Of a DNA stretch of 64,000 bases, positions 16,202 to 25,660 are shown one piece after another. The DNA is from an uncultured Caulobacterales bacterium (GTDB lineage: Bacteria; Pseudomonadota; Alphaproteobacteria; Caulobacterales; Caulobacteraceae), in contig CAIUMD010000114.1 in the NCBI GenBank assembly GCA_903900155.1, positions 1 through 64,000 on the forward strand, read 5' to 3'. A model generated the notes under the pieces. The model worked only from the letters and a program-made list of their open reading frames with translations. It ran no database searches and was not told where the DNA came from. The position numbers and the translations under genes were made by a program. How positions within the stretch are numbered: the first letter of the stretch is position 1; every line of letters starts with the position of its first letter.

Positions 16202-18991
16202 TTAGAAGTTGTAGCGCAGGCCGACGATGAACTGGCGGCCGCTGTGGGTATAGACGTTCAGGCGGTTGCTGTAGCCGACGTACTGTGCGTTGAACTCGTC
16301 GGTCAGGTTCACGCCCTCGACGGAGAGCTTCAGGTTTTCGCGAATGTTCCAGCTGGCCTGCATGTCGACGTTCAGGGTCGACTTGGTGGTCGCGACGAGG
16401 TTGTTGTCGGCGGCCGGAACCGCGGTGAGGTAGCCGCCGCGATAGGCCAGCGAGCCGCGGACGCTCCACTTCGGGGTCTCGTAATATAGCGTCGCATTGG
16501 CGGCGTTCTTGGACAGGCCGATCAGGTCCTCGACAATGACCGGTCCGCCGGCCGTCGTCGTGGTCGGATAGTTCAGCTTGGAGGCGACGTAGGTGTAGTT
16601 GGCGATCACGCCGAAGTGGCTCATCCAGCCCGACAGGAAGGTGAAGGGCTGCTGGAGGTTCAGCTCGAAGCCCTTCAGGTTGCCGCCTTCGGTGTTCACG
16701 GGCCTGGAGACGTTGAACACCATGTCGGGCGTGGCGGTGGTGCCGGCGATCAGCGAGTCCGGTAGGCCCAGCGTGTTGTAGACGCGCGACTCGGCCAGGG
16801 TGGCGACGAAGGTGTCGATCTTCTTGTAGAAGAAGCCGGCGGCGAACATCGTGCCCGAGGCCGGATACCACTCCAGCGAGACGTCGATGTTCTTGGACTG
16901 GGTCGGGTTCAGATAGGGGTTGCCCGAGCTGTAGTTACGGTTCGAACCCTGCACCGAAACGTCGCCGCCGGGGGACAGCGAACCGATGCCGGGACGGGCG
17001 ATCGTCTTGGCGGCGCTGAGGCGGGCCACGAAGGTGTCGGTGACGTCGGCCGCCAGGTTGAACGACGGCAGGGTCATGTCGTAGTCGCGCTTGACGTCCA
17101 CGCGTTGGACCACGCCGCCGACGGCGGCGTAGCCGGCGGACTCTTGCTCGGTGTGGACACGGCGCACCCCGGCGTCGCCACGGAAGGGCAGCCCGAAGGC
17201 CTGGAAGCGGAAGTCGGCCTGGACGTAGGCGCCGGTGTCCTGCTCCTCGACCGCGCCGTACTGGCCGCGCGCCGAGCTGTTGTTGGTGCCGGTCAGGGCG
17301 TAGATGCCGGTGTTGCTGTAGATGTTCAGCAGGGCATTGTATTTGTCGATGTCGGGCACCAGCCAGGCAGTCGCGTTGCCGGCCGGCATGCCCAGGCCCT
17401 TGCCGAAGCCGCTGAACACCGTGGACACCGAGGCCAGCTCCGCGGGAGTCAGGGTCTGGCTGACGGTTTCGGAGGTCCGGTACAGACCGTAGCTGTCGTA
17501 CTCGAACTTGCGCCAGTCGATGCCGGCCTTGATTTTCAGGTTCTGGCTGGCTTCCCACTCGCCGTAGATCTTGGCGGTCGAGAACTGGTTCTCGACGAAG
17601 GTCGGACGGATGCGGACTTCGGACGTGCCGTTGGTGGCCGACCAGTTGGCGGGATTGGTCGGGTCGAAGCCGAGGTCGATCTTCGGCGCGCCGCCGCCCC
17701 GGAAATCGTAGACGTAGTTGGCGGTGTTGGCGCGGTCGAAGGTGACGATCGTCGAGACCGGCTGGGTGAAGGTCGAGTCCGCGTAACCGGCCAGAGCGCC
17801 GATAAGCAGGCGGTCGCCGAAGTGGCGCTTGCCCGACAGGGTGAACTGCTTGAACTCGGTGTTCAGCTCATCATACGCCGACTGGGTGCGCATATCGACA
17901 TTGTCCATGCGCGCATAGACTAGGTTGCCTTTCTCGACGACGCCGTCGCGAATGATGGTCTGCGGCTTGCCGGTAGTGGCGCGCGACAGGCCGATGGCCT
18001 GCAGCTGGGCTTCCTTCCGCACGCCGGCCAGATAGGCGTAGAGGGCGTCGAAGTTGATCTCGGTGTTGGCGTCCGGCTTGAACTGCAGCGAGCCGGCCAG
18101 GCCCGTGCGCTTGTTCTTGATGTCGTAGCTGACATAGGCCGGGATCCGCGGCGCGAAGATCGCCTTGGCCGTATCGGTCTCATTGATCTGGGCGATCGTG
18201 TAGCCAGGGATCGTCGAGGCCGTGTTGAAGCCGCCGTTGCTGCCGCCCGTGGACCAGCGGGTGATGTTGGCGCCTTCTTCCTTCAGCTGGCGCTCTTCGT
18301 AGGCGGCCGAGATCAGGACGCCCAGCTTGCCGTCGAAGAACGTGCGGCTGGCCAGGGCGGACAGGCGCGGCGTGGTCTTCCCGGCAAGGTCGTTGTAGCT
18401 GGCGCCGGCTGACAGCACGAGCTGGGGCTTGCGGCTGTCGAAGGCGCGCGAGATGTCCAGATCGACCGTGGCGCCCAGCGAGCCTTCTTCCACATCGGCC
18501 GAAGCGGTCTTGCGCACGGCGATGCTGCTGAAGAGGTCCGATGCGAAGACGTTGAAGTCGAAGCCGCGGCCGCGGTTGGTGCCGCCGCTATTGGCGGTGC
18601 CGCCGGTGGTGGAAATGGCTTCCATGCCGTTGATGCGGACGCGCGTATAGTCCGAGCCCAGGCCGCGAACGGTGATCTGACGGCCTTCGCCGTTGATGCG
18701 CGAGATCGAGACGCCTGGGATGCGCTGCAGGGATTCCGCCAGGTTCAGGTCGGGGAATTGCGCTATGTCTTCGGCCTTGATGGCGTCGACGACGCCGCTC
18801 GAGTTGCGCTTGATGTTCATCGCGCTTTGCAGGCTGGCGCGGAAGCCGGTGACGACGACGGCGTCGACTTCGTCAGATGCGGGGGCGGGCGTCGCCTCTT
18901 GCGCGAAGGCGGCGCCCGCCAGGGTCAGGGCCAGGGCCGAGGCGCTGAACGCCAGGGCGGCGCGCGCGGTTTTGCGGTTGATCGACATCAT
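16202..18991 (-). CDS. TonB-dependent receptor 2 (TonB-Xanth-Caul type)
   Basis: This 929-residue outer-membrane receptor has a signal peptide (to about residue 30, AFAQ), the plug motif VDAVVVTGFRASLQSAMNIK, FPDLNLAESLQRIPGVSISR, RVRINGMEA and FDFNVFASDLFSSIAVRK, and ends LRYNF as expected for a barrel terminus. The start is one of two adjacent ATGs after GGGAGG (18991 or 18988). It is transcribed divergently from the ACS-type permease at 19368 and has its own terminator. The gene context (hexuronate permease, KdgD) suggests a uronate-containing oligosaccharide ligand; this is inference. Confidence 0.9.
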   Translation of the reverse strand: MMSINRKTARAALAFSASALALTLAGAAFAQEATPAPASDEVDAVVVTGFRASLQSAMNIKRNSSGVVDAIKAEDIAQFPDLNLAESLQRIPGVSISRINGEGRQITVRGLGSDYTRVRINGMEAISTTGGTANSGGTNRGRGFDFNVFASDLFSSIAVRKTASADVEEGSLGATVDLDISRAFDSRKPQLVLSAGASYNDLAGKTTPRLSALASRTFFDGKLGVLISAAYEERQLKEEGANITRWSTGGSNGGFNTASTIPGYTIAQINETDTAKAIFAPRIPAYVSYDIKNKRTGLAGSLQFKPDANTEINFDALYAYLAGVRKEAQLQAIGLSRATTGKPQTIIRDGVVEKGNLVYARMDNVDMRTQSAYDELNTEFKQFTLSGKRHFGDRLLIGALAGYADSTFTQPVSTIVTFDRANTANYVYDFRGGGAPKIDLGFDPTNPANWSATNGTSEVRIRPTFVENQFSTAKIYGEWEASQNLKIKAGIDWRKFEYDSYGLYRTSETVSQTLTPAELASVSTVFSGFGKGLGMPAGNATAWLVPDIDKYNALLNIYSNTGIYALTGTNNSSARGQYGAVEEQDTGAYVQADFRFQAFGLPFRGDAGVRRVHTEQESAGYAAVGGVVQRVDVKRDYDMTLPSFNLAADVTDTFVARLSAAKTIARPGIGSLSPGGDVSVQGSNRNYSSGNPYLNPTQSKNIDVSLEWYPASGTMFAAGFFYKKIDTFVATLAESRVYNTLGLPDSLIAGTTATPDMVFNVSRPVNTEGGNLKGFELNLQQPFTFLSGWMSHFGVIANYTYVASKLNYPTTTTAGGPVIVEDLIGLSKNAANATLYYETPKWSVRGSLAYRGGYLTAVPAADNNLVATTKSTLNVDMQASWNIRENLKLSVEGVNLTDEFNAQYVGYSNRLNVYTHSGRQFIVGLRYNF

Positions 18992-19367
18992 CCCTCCCAG
19001 TGCCCGCGTGTCGCGGGTCTCTTTCGATCCGAAGGCGGCCGAACCACCTTCTTTGTTGGCTTCAGGATAGAAGCTGCTTTTCGTCGAGGGCCAATCTCAA
19101 TCAGGTATGGACTGATGCGCTTTCGGCACGGATCGGAGCTTTGGGGCGCTCAAAAGCTCGAGTTTAGATCCGATTTTCCATGCTTCAGCCCGATCGACCT
19201 CTGCTTGAGGGGCGATCCGGACATATTTCGATACATGAACGGCCTTGATCCATGTCGCCCGTGGATCGGTCGATAGGCTAATTGACTTAGACCTGGGGAA
19301 CGGGCGCCTCTAGCGTCACCCTGAACGATGCCGACGACAGATCGGCTCTCAAAGGGAAGGGACGCGT
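18992..19367. other. Divergent promoter region of receptor 2 and the ACS permease
   Basis: This 376-base region should hold the promoters of both divergent genes. It contains an ATCAG-N7-CTGAT inverted repeat at 19100-19116 whose right half (TATGGACTGAT) recurs as TATGGACCGAT upstream of kdgD. No ACCGGT operator like those of receptors 1 and 3 is present. Confidence 0.5.
19100..19116. promoter_or_regulatory. Inverted repeat ATCAG-N7-CTGAT, possible LysR-type site
   Basis: Five-base arms flank a 7-base spacer about 110 bases upstream of receptor 2. TATGGACTGAT here and TATGGACCGAT at 27772-27782, about 105 bases upstream of kdgD, agree at 10 of 11 positions. The nearby LysR gene is the natural candidate regulator, but this is inference. 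Confidence 0.35.
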
Positions 19368-20684
19368 ATGACCGACACCACCAAGCGGACGCGGGTGCGC
19401 TGGCTGATCATCACGGTCCTCTTCATCATCACCACGATCAACTACGCCGACCGCGCGACCTTCTCGATCGCCGGCCAGTCGGCGTCGAAGGAGCTGGGGC
19501 TGGACCCGGTGGCGATGGGCTACATCCTGTCGGCCTTCGCCTGGGCCTATGTCATCGGCCAGATCCCCGGCGGGGCGCTGCTGGACAAGTTCGGCTCCAA
19601 GAAGATCTACGCCATCGCCCTGGTGGTCTGGTCGGCCTTCACGGCGCTGCAGGGCTTCGCGGGCTTCTTCACCGGCCTGATGGCGGCCAGCGTCCTCTTC
19701 GTCATGCGCTTCGCCGTGGGGCTGGGGGAATCGCCGTCGTTCCCCGCCAACGCCCGCATCGTCGCGGCCTGGTTCCCAGGCTCGGAGCGCGGCACGGCCT
19801 CGGCCATCTTCAACTCGGCCCAGTACTTCTCGCTGGTCGCCTTCGCGCCGCTGATGGGCTGGCTGGCCCACCAGTTTGGCTGGCGATCGGTGTTCTGGGT
19901 GATGGGCGTGGTCGGCATCATTGCGGCGGCGGTCTTCGTCAAGCTGATCCATAGTCCGCTGACCCATCCGGCCGTCAACAAGGCCGAGGTCGACTATATC
20001 GAGGCCGGCGGCGGCCTGGTGCGGATGGAAGAGGCCGCGGCCAGCAACGGCGCGGCTTTCACCTGGGCCAACGTCAAGCAGGTGCTGTCCAGCCGCATGC
20101 TGCTGGGCGTTTATCTGGGCCAGTACTGCATCAACGTGCTGACCTATTTCTTCGTCACCTGGTTCCCGATCTACCTGGTCAAGGAGCGCGGGCTGTCGAT
20201 CCTGCAGGCCGGCTTCACCGCCGCGCTACCGGCCCTGTGCGGCTTCGCCGGCGGCATTCTGGGCGGCATGATCTCGGACGGTCTGTTGAAGAAGACCGGC
20301 AACCTTGACATCGCCCGCAAGACGCCCTTGCTGCTCGGGATGGTGCTGGCCACCTGCATCATCGTCTGCAACTACGTCGAGCAGGAGTGGCTGGTCATCG
20401 TGATCATGGCTGCGGCCTTCTTCGGTAAGGGTGTAGCGTCGCTGGGCTGGGCGGTGGTGGCCGACACCTCGCCCAAGGAGATGGCCGGCGTCACCGGCGG
20501 CATCTTCAACACCTTCGGCAATGTCGCCGGCATCGTGACGCCGATCGTCATCGGCTACATCGTCAAGGCGACCGGCTCGTTCGATGGGGCCCTGATCTTC
20601 GTCGGCGCCCACTGCGTGATCTGCATCCTGGCCTATTTCCTGATCGTCGGGAAAATCCAGCGTCTGGAACTGAAGGCGGCTTGA
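19368..20684 (+). CDS. MFS transporter, ACS family (hexuronate/glucarate-type)
   Basis: A 438-residue inner-membrane permease with about 12 hydrophobic segments. The first segments carry INYADRATFSIAG and the loop GGALLDKFGSKK, typical of the anion:cation symporter family that includes ExuT and GudP. VGLGESPSFPANARIVAAWFP near residue 120 is another family signature. Together with kdgD and GH28 genes nearby, galacturonate or an aldarate is the likely substrate. It overlaps nothing upstream but is followed after 2 bases by the next gene, so the two are co-transcribed. Confidence 0.88.
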   Translation: MTDTTKRTRVRWLIITVLFIITTINYADRATFSIAGQSASKELGLDPVAMGYILSAFAWAYVIGQIPGGALLDKFGSKKIYAIALVVWSAFTALQGFAGFFTGLMAASVLFVMRFAVGLGESPSFPANARIVAAWFPGSERGTASAIFNSAQYFSLVAFAPLMGWLAHQFGWRSVFWVMGVVGIIAAAVFVKLIHSPLTHPAVNKAEVDYIEAGGGLVRMEEAAASNGAAFTWANVKQVLSSRMLLGVYLGQYCINVLTYFFVTWFPIYLVKERGLSILQAGFTAALPALCGFAGGILGGMISDGLLKKTGNLDIARKTPLLLGMVLATCIIVCNYVEQEWLVIVIMAAAFFGKGVASLGWAVVADTSPKEMAGVTGGIFNTFGNVAGIVTPIVIGYIVKATGSFDGALIFVGAHCVICILAYFLIVGKIQRLELKAA

Positions 20685-20686
20685 GC

Positions 20687-22534
20687 ATGACGACCCGACG
20701 TTCCGTCCTGGCCGGCGCCTCGGCGCTGGTGTTCGCCGCTCTGGCCCGGCCGGCCCTGGCCGCCGCGCCGCTGGCCACCGTCGCCACGCCCATGGCCCCG
20801 CCCGAGTGGGCGCTGCTGCAGCGCGAGTTGCTGAAGGCCAACGAGGAGGCCTGCCAGGCCTTCTTCGCCCGCTATTTCGATGAGCGCGGCTGGCTGCGGG
20901 CGGTGGCGCGCTGGGGCGCCAATGACGGCCCCGACGACGCCATCGAAAACGTCAACGACTGGCCGACCCTGCATGCCTTGGGCGGCGGCGAAAGCCTGCT
21001 GGCCATGGCCAAGAAGGCCTTCGACGGCAACGTCGCCCAGTACACGGCCGCCCGGACCCAGGACGTGCCGTTCGCCCGCGAGGGCATGTACTATCGCGAG
21101 TTCCCGGTCATGAACGACTGGCAGCACCTGTCCGAAGGGCTGTCGGTGTTCAACCTGCTGGGCCTGTCCGACCCCTACGACGCTAAGTACCGCGACCGGG
21201 TGAAGCGCTTCTCGGGCTTCTATACCGGCGAGGACAAGGCGGTCCCGAACTACGATCCCAAGCTGAAGATCATCCGCAGTATGATCACCGGCAGCCGGGG
21301 TCCGATGCTGCGGCAGGCGACGTCCCTGGACTGGGCCGGTGATCGCTTCGACCCGGCGAACTTCTTCATGGAACACGGCGAGGAGAGCTACGAGCAGACT
21401 CTGCGCCACTACGATGAGTACGGCGACGTGGTCGGCGACGCGCCGCTGAACCTGCAGGCCACCAGCCTGGTCCTCAACGCCTACATGCTGGACCAGGAGC
21501 CGAAGTACCGCGACTGGATCGTCTCCTACGTCGACGCCTGGATCGAGCGCGCCAAGGCCAATGGCGACGTGCTGCCCAGCAAGATCGGCCTGGACGGCAA
21601 GATCGGCGGGCCCAAGGGCCAGTGGTGGAGCGGGACGTATGGCTGGGGCTTCAGCCCCGTGGTGCCGCAGACCGGCAAGCGCGAGGATCGCAACCGCGTG
21701 CCGCGCGCCGTGGTCGGTTTCCTCAACGCTTATCTGCTGACCGGCGACGACAAGTACCTGGACGTCTGGCGCCGCCAGAACGACGTCATCAACGCCCAGA
21801 AGAAGACGATCGACGGCAAGGTCCAGACCCCACGTATGTACGGCCCCAAGGGCTGGTACGGCTATGCGCCCGGCGAGTACCGGCTGAACGGCCTCGAGAT
21901 CTGGTACATGTCGCAGAAGCCCAGCGACCGCGCGCGGGCGGCCGAGCATCCTTGGGTCTCGTACCTGGAGGGCAAGGACGCCGGCTTCCCGGTCAAGGCG
22001 TTGCGCGGCGATCTGGAGCGGGTCCGCGCTCGCGCCCAGGCCCAGCGTGACGACAAGACCACGCCCGACACCCGCCTGGCCGACGCCGCGCTGGACATCA
22101 ATCCGGCCAGCGTCACGGCCCTGATCCACCTGATGGAGGGCGGCATCCAGATCGCCCGGCCGCCGTGGTCGGGAACGTCGCCGTCGCAGGGCGGGGCGTT
22201 GCACTATGCCCGCCTGCGCTGGTTCGACCCCGAGCGCCGCCGCGCCGGCATCCCGCCGGACGTTGCGGCCCTGGTCGAGAAGCTCGGCGAGGACGAGACG
22301 GTGGTGACTTTGGTCAACACCAACCAGGTCGCCGCGCGCACCGTGACCGTCCAGGGCGGCGCCTATGCCGAGCATCAGCTCCTCAACGCTTCGATCGGTG
22401 AGGGGCCTGCTATGGAGGTCAATGCGTCGGCATTCACGCTGCGCCTGGCCCCCGGCGCCGGCGCGCGGCTGACCTTGAAGATGAAGCGCTATACCAACGC
22501 CCCGACCCTGACCTTTCCGTGGGACAGGGCCTGA
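20687..22534 (+). CDS. Secreted protein of unrecognised family, possibly an alpha/alpha-barrel
   Basis: A 615-residue protein with a twin-arginine-like leader (MTTRRSVLAGASALVFAALA...ALAA), starting 2 bases after the permease stop. I do not recognise its family. The body is rich in W, Y and D-containing helical segments (GEESYEQTLRHYDEYGDVVG, QWWSGTYGWGFSP, PRAVVGFLNAYLLTGDDKYL) of the kind seen in (alpha/alpha)6-barrel glycoside hydrolases and polysaccharide lyases. The last ~100 residues look like a beta-sandwich (VVTLVNTNQVAARTVTVQGG). Context suggests a role in breaking down uronate-rich polysaccharides, and a GH154-like enzyme is one guess, but no catalytic residues can be assigned. Confidence 0.7.
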   Translation: MTTRRSVLAGASALVFAALARPALAAAPLATVATPMAPPEWALLQRELLKANEEACQAFFARYFDERGWLRAVARWGANDGPDDAIENVNDWPTLHALGGGESLLAMAKKAFDGNVAQYTAARTQDVPFAREGMYYREFPVMNDWQHLSEGLSVFNLLGLSDPYDAKYRDRVKRFSGFYTGEDKAVPNYDPKLKIIRSMITGSRGPMLRQATSLDWAGDRFDPANFFMEHGEESYEQTLRHYDEYGDVVGDAPLNLQATSLVLNAYMLDQEPKYRDWIVSYVDAWIERAKANGDVLPSKIGLDGKIGGPKGQWWSGTYGWGFSPVVPQTGKREDRNRVPRAVVGFLNAYLLTGDDKYLDVWRRQNDVINAQKKTIDGKVQTPRMYGPKGWYGYAPGEYRLNGLEIWYMSQKPSDRARAAEHPWVSYLEGKDAGFPVKALRGDLERVRARAQAQRDDKTTPDTRLADAALDINPASVTALIHLMEGGIQIARPPWSGTSPSQGGALHYARLRWFDPERRRAGIPPDVAALVEKLGEDETVVTLVNTNQVAARTVTVQGGAYAEHQLLNASIGEGPAMEVNASAFTLRLAPGAGARLTLKMKRYTNAPTLTFPWDRA

Positions 22535-22551
22535 ACGCCTAGGAGGGATCG

Positions 22552-24042
22552 ATGATCGGTTTTGTGTTGGCGCTGGCGCTCGCCCAGACGCCTGATCCCA
22601 AGCCGATCGCGGCCGTCGCCGCCGGCGGTCCCGCCAATACCGGCGCGGAGACCGCGCTTCTGCTGGTCGACCGCCAGGCCGACGACGAGGCCCGGGGCTC
22701 GCTGCGCTGGGCGATCGCGACCAGCAACGCCGAGCCCGGCCGCTATCGCATCGAGATCGCCGCCCCGACCATCGTGCTGAAATCGGCCCTGCCGGCGATC
22801 AAGGGGCCGGTCTCGATCGAGGGCCAGGCCTTCGCCCGCTCGGGCGGCCACAACATCGTCGATGGTTCGGGCTACTTAGCCCGGGACCTGAAGTCCTGCC
22901 CCGGCATGGTCCCGGGCCAGTACGGGACCAATGTCCGCACCGCCAGCAACCCAGGCTTTGCCTTGGTCGACACCAAGGGCGTGACTTTGCGCGGCCTGGA
23001 GATCCGCAACTTCTGCATCGGCGTACTGATCCTGCGGACCTCGAACGCGGTGGTGGTCGACAACCGTATCGTCCGCAACATCGGCGGCGCCGGCGTCATG
23101 CTCAGCGGCGACGACGGCAAGGGCGGCTCGACCTCGAACACCACGCTGGACAACAAGGTGCTCCGCAACACCTTCTTCGAGAACGGCGACGGGCTGGAGC
23201 TGACGCGCGGCGCGGCCTTCAACCTGATCGCCGACAACGTCTTCGACGGCGGAACCGACAATCTGGAGCCTTCGCAGGGCATCGAGATCCTGTGGGGCAA
23301 CGACAACACGGTCGTCCGCAACCGCTTCACCCGCTACTCGGACGGCCTGCAGTCGAACTGGGGCGCGCGCAACTACATCGGCGCCAATGTCTTCGAGGGC
23401 AACGCCTTTGGGGTCAGCCTGACGGGCGCGGGGAACATGGTCGTCGGCAACGAGATCCGCGGCAACGGCATCGGCATCGCGGTGCGGCCTGAGGCCAAGG
23501 TCGCCGTCAACCGCATCAGCCAGAACAGCATCGCAGGCAACGGCCTGCCGATCATGCGCTGCTCGGCCGGCGGCTCGTGCGATCCCAAGATGGTCCGCGG
23601 CGGCATCGTCATCGGCCCGCCGGGCCTGGAGCACGGCAGCTTCGTCGGCTCGCGCGGCATGGGCGTGGTGTTCGACAAGGCCGGCGCGGCGACGATCTGC
23701 CTGAATCAGGATGACGCGCCGAATTGCCATCCACAGGCGCAGTTCGGCCTGGCCCCACCCAGCCTGTCGGCCGTTCAGCGGGCCGCCGGCAAACTGTCGG
23801 TGAAGGGCGCGCTGCAAGCCCCGCCGGCCAGCCTGGTCACGGTCGAGGTATTCGCCGGCAAGCCTGGGACCGCCGAGGGCGAACGTTATCTGGGCGCGAT
23901 CCAGGCGGTCACTGACGGCGTGGGCGATGCGACCTTCGCCGGCGAGGTCGAGGGCGCGGCGGCGGGCTCGGCCATCACCGCCACGACCACCACGGCGGCC
24001 GGGGCGACTTCGGCGTTCTCCAAGCCCGTCTCGGCCCGCTAG
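22552..24042 (+). CDS. Secreted right-handed parallel beta-helix protein
   Basis: A 496-residue protein with a short hydrophobic signal (MIGFVLALALAQ) and a GGAGGGAT-like ribosome binding site. GSLRWAIATSNAEPG near residue 50 resembles the SLREAI-type opening of beta-helix proteins. It is followed by repeated turns with N, D and V ladders (TSNAVVVDNRIVRNIGGAG, NTVVRNRF, NYIGANVFEGNAFGVSLTG), as in pectate-lyase-like or NosD folds. The C-terminal ~80 residues form a separate beta domain. No catalytic signature of a known lyase or hydrolase was seen. It ends in a 4-base convergent overlap (CTAG) with the carboxylesterase gene. Confidence 0.75.
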   Translation: MIGFVLALALAQTPDPKPIAAVAAGGPANTGAETALLLVDRQADDEARGSLRWAIATSNAEPGRYRIEIAAPTIVLKSALPAIKGPVSIEGQAFARSGGHNIVDGSGYLARDLKSCPGMVPGQYGTNVRTASNPGFALVDTKGVTLRGLEIRNFCIGVLILRTSNAVVVDNRIVRNIGGAGVMLSGDDGKGGSTSNTTLDNKVLRNTFFENGDGLELTRGAAFNLIADNVFDGGTDNLEPSQGIEILWGNDNTVVRNRFTRYSDGLQSNWGARNYIGANVFEGNAFGVSLTGAGNMVVGNEIRGNGIGIAVRPEAKVAVNRISQNSIAGNGLPIMRCSAGGSCDPKMVRGGIVIGPPGLEHGSFVGSRGMGVVFDKAGAATICLNQDDAPNCHPQAQFGLAPPSLSAVQRAAGKLSVKGALQAPPASLVTVEVFAGKPGTAEGERYLGAIQAVTDGVGDATFAGEVEGAAAGSAITATTTTAAGATSAFSKPVSAR

Positions 24043-25604
24043 GTCCCTTCCTTCAGGAACGGCGCGGCCGAGAAGAGCTCGCGCTCTTCCTTGCGCGGGT
24101 CGTCGACCATCCTGGACGTCTCGTTGAACAGCAGCGTCGGCCGGCGGGGCAGGGTGTACTTCTCCCAGGCGGGGATCGCCGCGCCGTTCGGGTCGCCGGT
24201 CCGCGCGAAGTTCACGAAGGCGCCGCTCATTTGATCTCGGACTTTCTGGGCCGCCGGCCCGGTCCCCGTCTTCGACTCCTTGGCGTCCAGCGTGCCGAAC
24301 ACCAGCGGGATGTCATAGGTGTGGTAGGCGCCCATCTTCGGGTCGATCTGCGCGCCGAAGTCCAGCTGGTACATCCACGCCGGCGCCCCGATCTTGGCGC
24401 GCTGCTCAGCCTGGATCAGGTGGCCCGGCCATGAGCGCCCGGCCGTGGTGATGGCGAAGAAACAGTCCGACGGGCTGTAGTTCGGATAGAGCGCTCGGTA
24501 CTTGGCCACCAGGTAGTCGGGCGACATGTCCAGCACCAGCTCGTTGTCCAGCTTGCCCGGCAGTTCCTCCCAGGTCAGTTCGAAGTTCTTTGGATCGCCG
24601 CCCAGGAAGGCCTTCGTCTCGTCGTGGGTGTTGCCGATGATCATCGGAATGTGGCCGCTCTCGCGCGGGGCGTCCGGATAGAACGGGTGACGGGCCAGGA
24701 CGCCGTGGTCCAGCACCGACCAGAAGATGATGTTGCCCTTGCGCTCCAGCGGGTCCTTCATCTTCAGCGCCGCGACCAGCTGGGCGGCGGGCAGGGTCTT
24801 GAGGGCTTCGGTCTGGTCGGGCTTGAGGCCCAGCTTATCCATGAAGGCCTTGGCGCGGATGGTGGCATGGATCGGGCCCATGGCGGTGACGTGCTGGCCG
24901 CTCATGGTCGCGACCTTGTGGTACAGGCCCGCCGCGCGCGGCATGGCCATCAGGGTCACCACCTTGCCGCCGCCGCCCGACTGGCCGAACGTCATGACGT
25001 TACCGGGATCGCCGCCGAACGCCGCGATGTTGTCGCGCACCCACTCCAGGGCCAGGATCAAATCGAGGTTGCCGACATTGCCGCTGTCGGCCAGCTCGGG
25101 TCCGCCCAACCGCGCCAGGTAGCTATAGCCGAAGCAGTTGAGGCGGTGGTTCACCGTCACCACCACCACGTCATAGGTCTTGGCCAGCCAGGTCCCGTCG
25201 TACAGCGGGCTGGAGCCCGAGCCGTTCGCGTGCGCCCCGCCATGGACATAGAACATCACCGGCCGCTTCTTCCCGTCGGCGATCCCCGGCGTCCAGACAT
25301 TGAGGAACAGGCAATCCTCGCTGGTCCCTTCATCGGCCTTGCTCTGGGGAGAGGCCGCGCCATAGGCGAGGGCGTCGACGACACCCTTCCAGGGCTGGGC
25401 GGCCTGCGCCGGCTGGAACCGCCGCGCCGAGGTGTCGGCGCCGTAGCGCACGCCCTTGAACACCTTGATCCCGTCGGCCTGCGCGCCGCGCACCTGTCCG
25501 GCGGTGGTGGTCGCGACCGGAGCGGCGCGGCCGGCGGCATTGACCCGGGGCGCGATGGACAGCGCCGCGGCTCCCGCCAGCACGGCGCGGCGATCGAGGG
25601 TCAT
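24039..25604 (-). CDS. Type-B carboxylesterase, secreted
   Basis: This alpha/beta-hydrolase of the carboxylesterase/lipase type B family has about 521 residues. The start is set at ATG 25604, giving the leader MTLDRRAVLAGAAALSIAP. An upstream extension has no leader and poor codon sense. Family signatures are SEDCLFLNVW (about residue 95) and the nucleophile motif FGQSGGGGKV (Ser about 200). The catalytic histidine is probably in GAYHTYDIPLVFG (about 400). It probably removes acyl or aromatic esters from plant polysaccharide, by context. Its stop overlaps that of the beta-helix gene. Confidence 0.85.
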   Translation of the reverse strand: MTLDRRAVLAGAAALSIAPRVNAAGRAAPVATTTAGQVRGAQADGIKVFKGVRYGADTSARRFQPAQAAQPWKGVVDALAYGAASPQSKADEGTSEDCLFLNVWTPGIADGKKRPVMFYVHGGAHANGSGSSPLYDGTWLAKTYDVVVVTVNHRLNCFGYSYLARLGGPELADSGNVGNLDLILALEWVRDNIAAFGGDPGNVMTFGQSGGGGKVVTLMAMPRAAGLYHKVATMSGQHVTAMGPIHATIRAKAFMDKLGLKPDQTEALKTLPAAQLVAALKMKDPLERKGNIIFWSVLDHGVLARHPFYPDAPRESGHIPMIIGNTHDETKAFLGGDPKNFELTWEELPGKLDNELVLDMSPDYLVAKYRALYPNYSPSDCFFAITTAGRSWPGHLIQAEQRAKIGAPAWMYQLDFGAQIDPKMGAYHTYDIPLVFGTLDAKESKTGTGPAAQKVRDQMSGAFVNFARTGDPNGAAIPAWEKYTLPRRPTLLFNETSRMVDDPRKEERELFSAAPFLKEGT

Positions 25605-25660
25605 CTTGTCTCTCCCAAACTCGTCGTTGGGCGTCGGCCCGCCGGGGGAAAGACGGCGCT

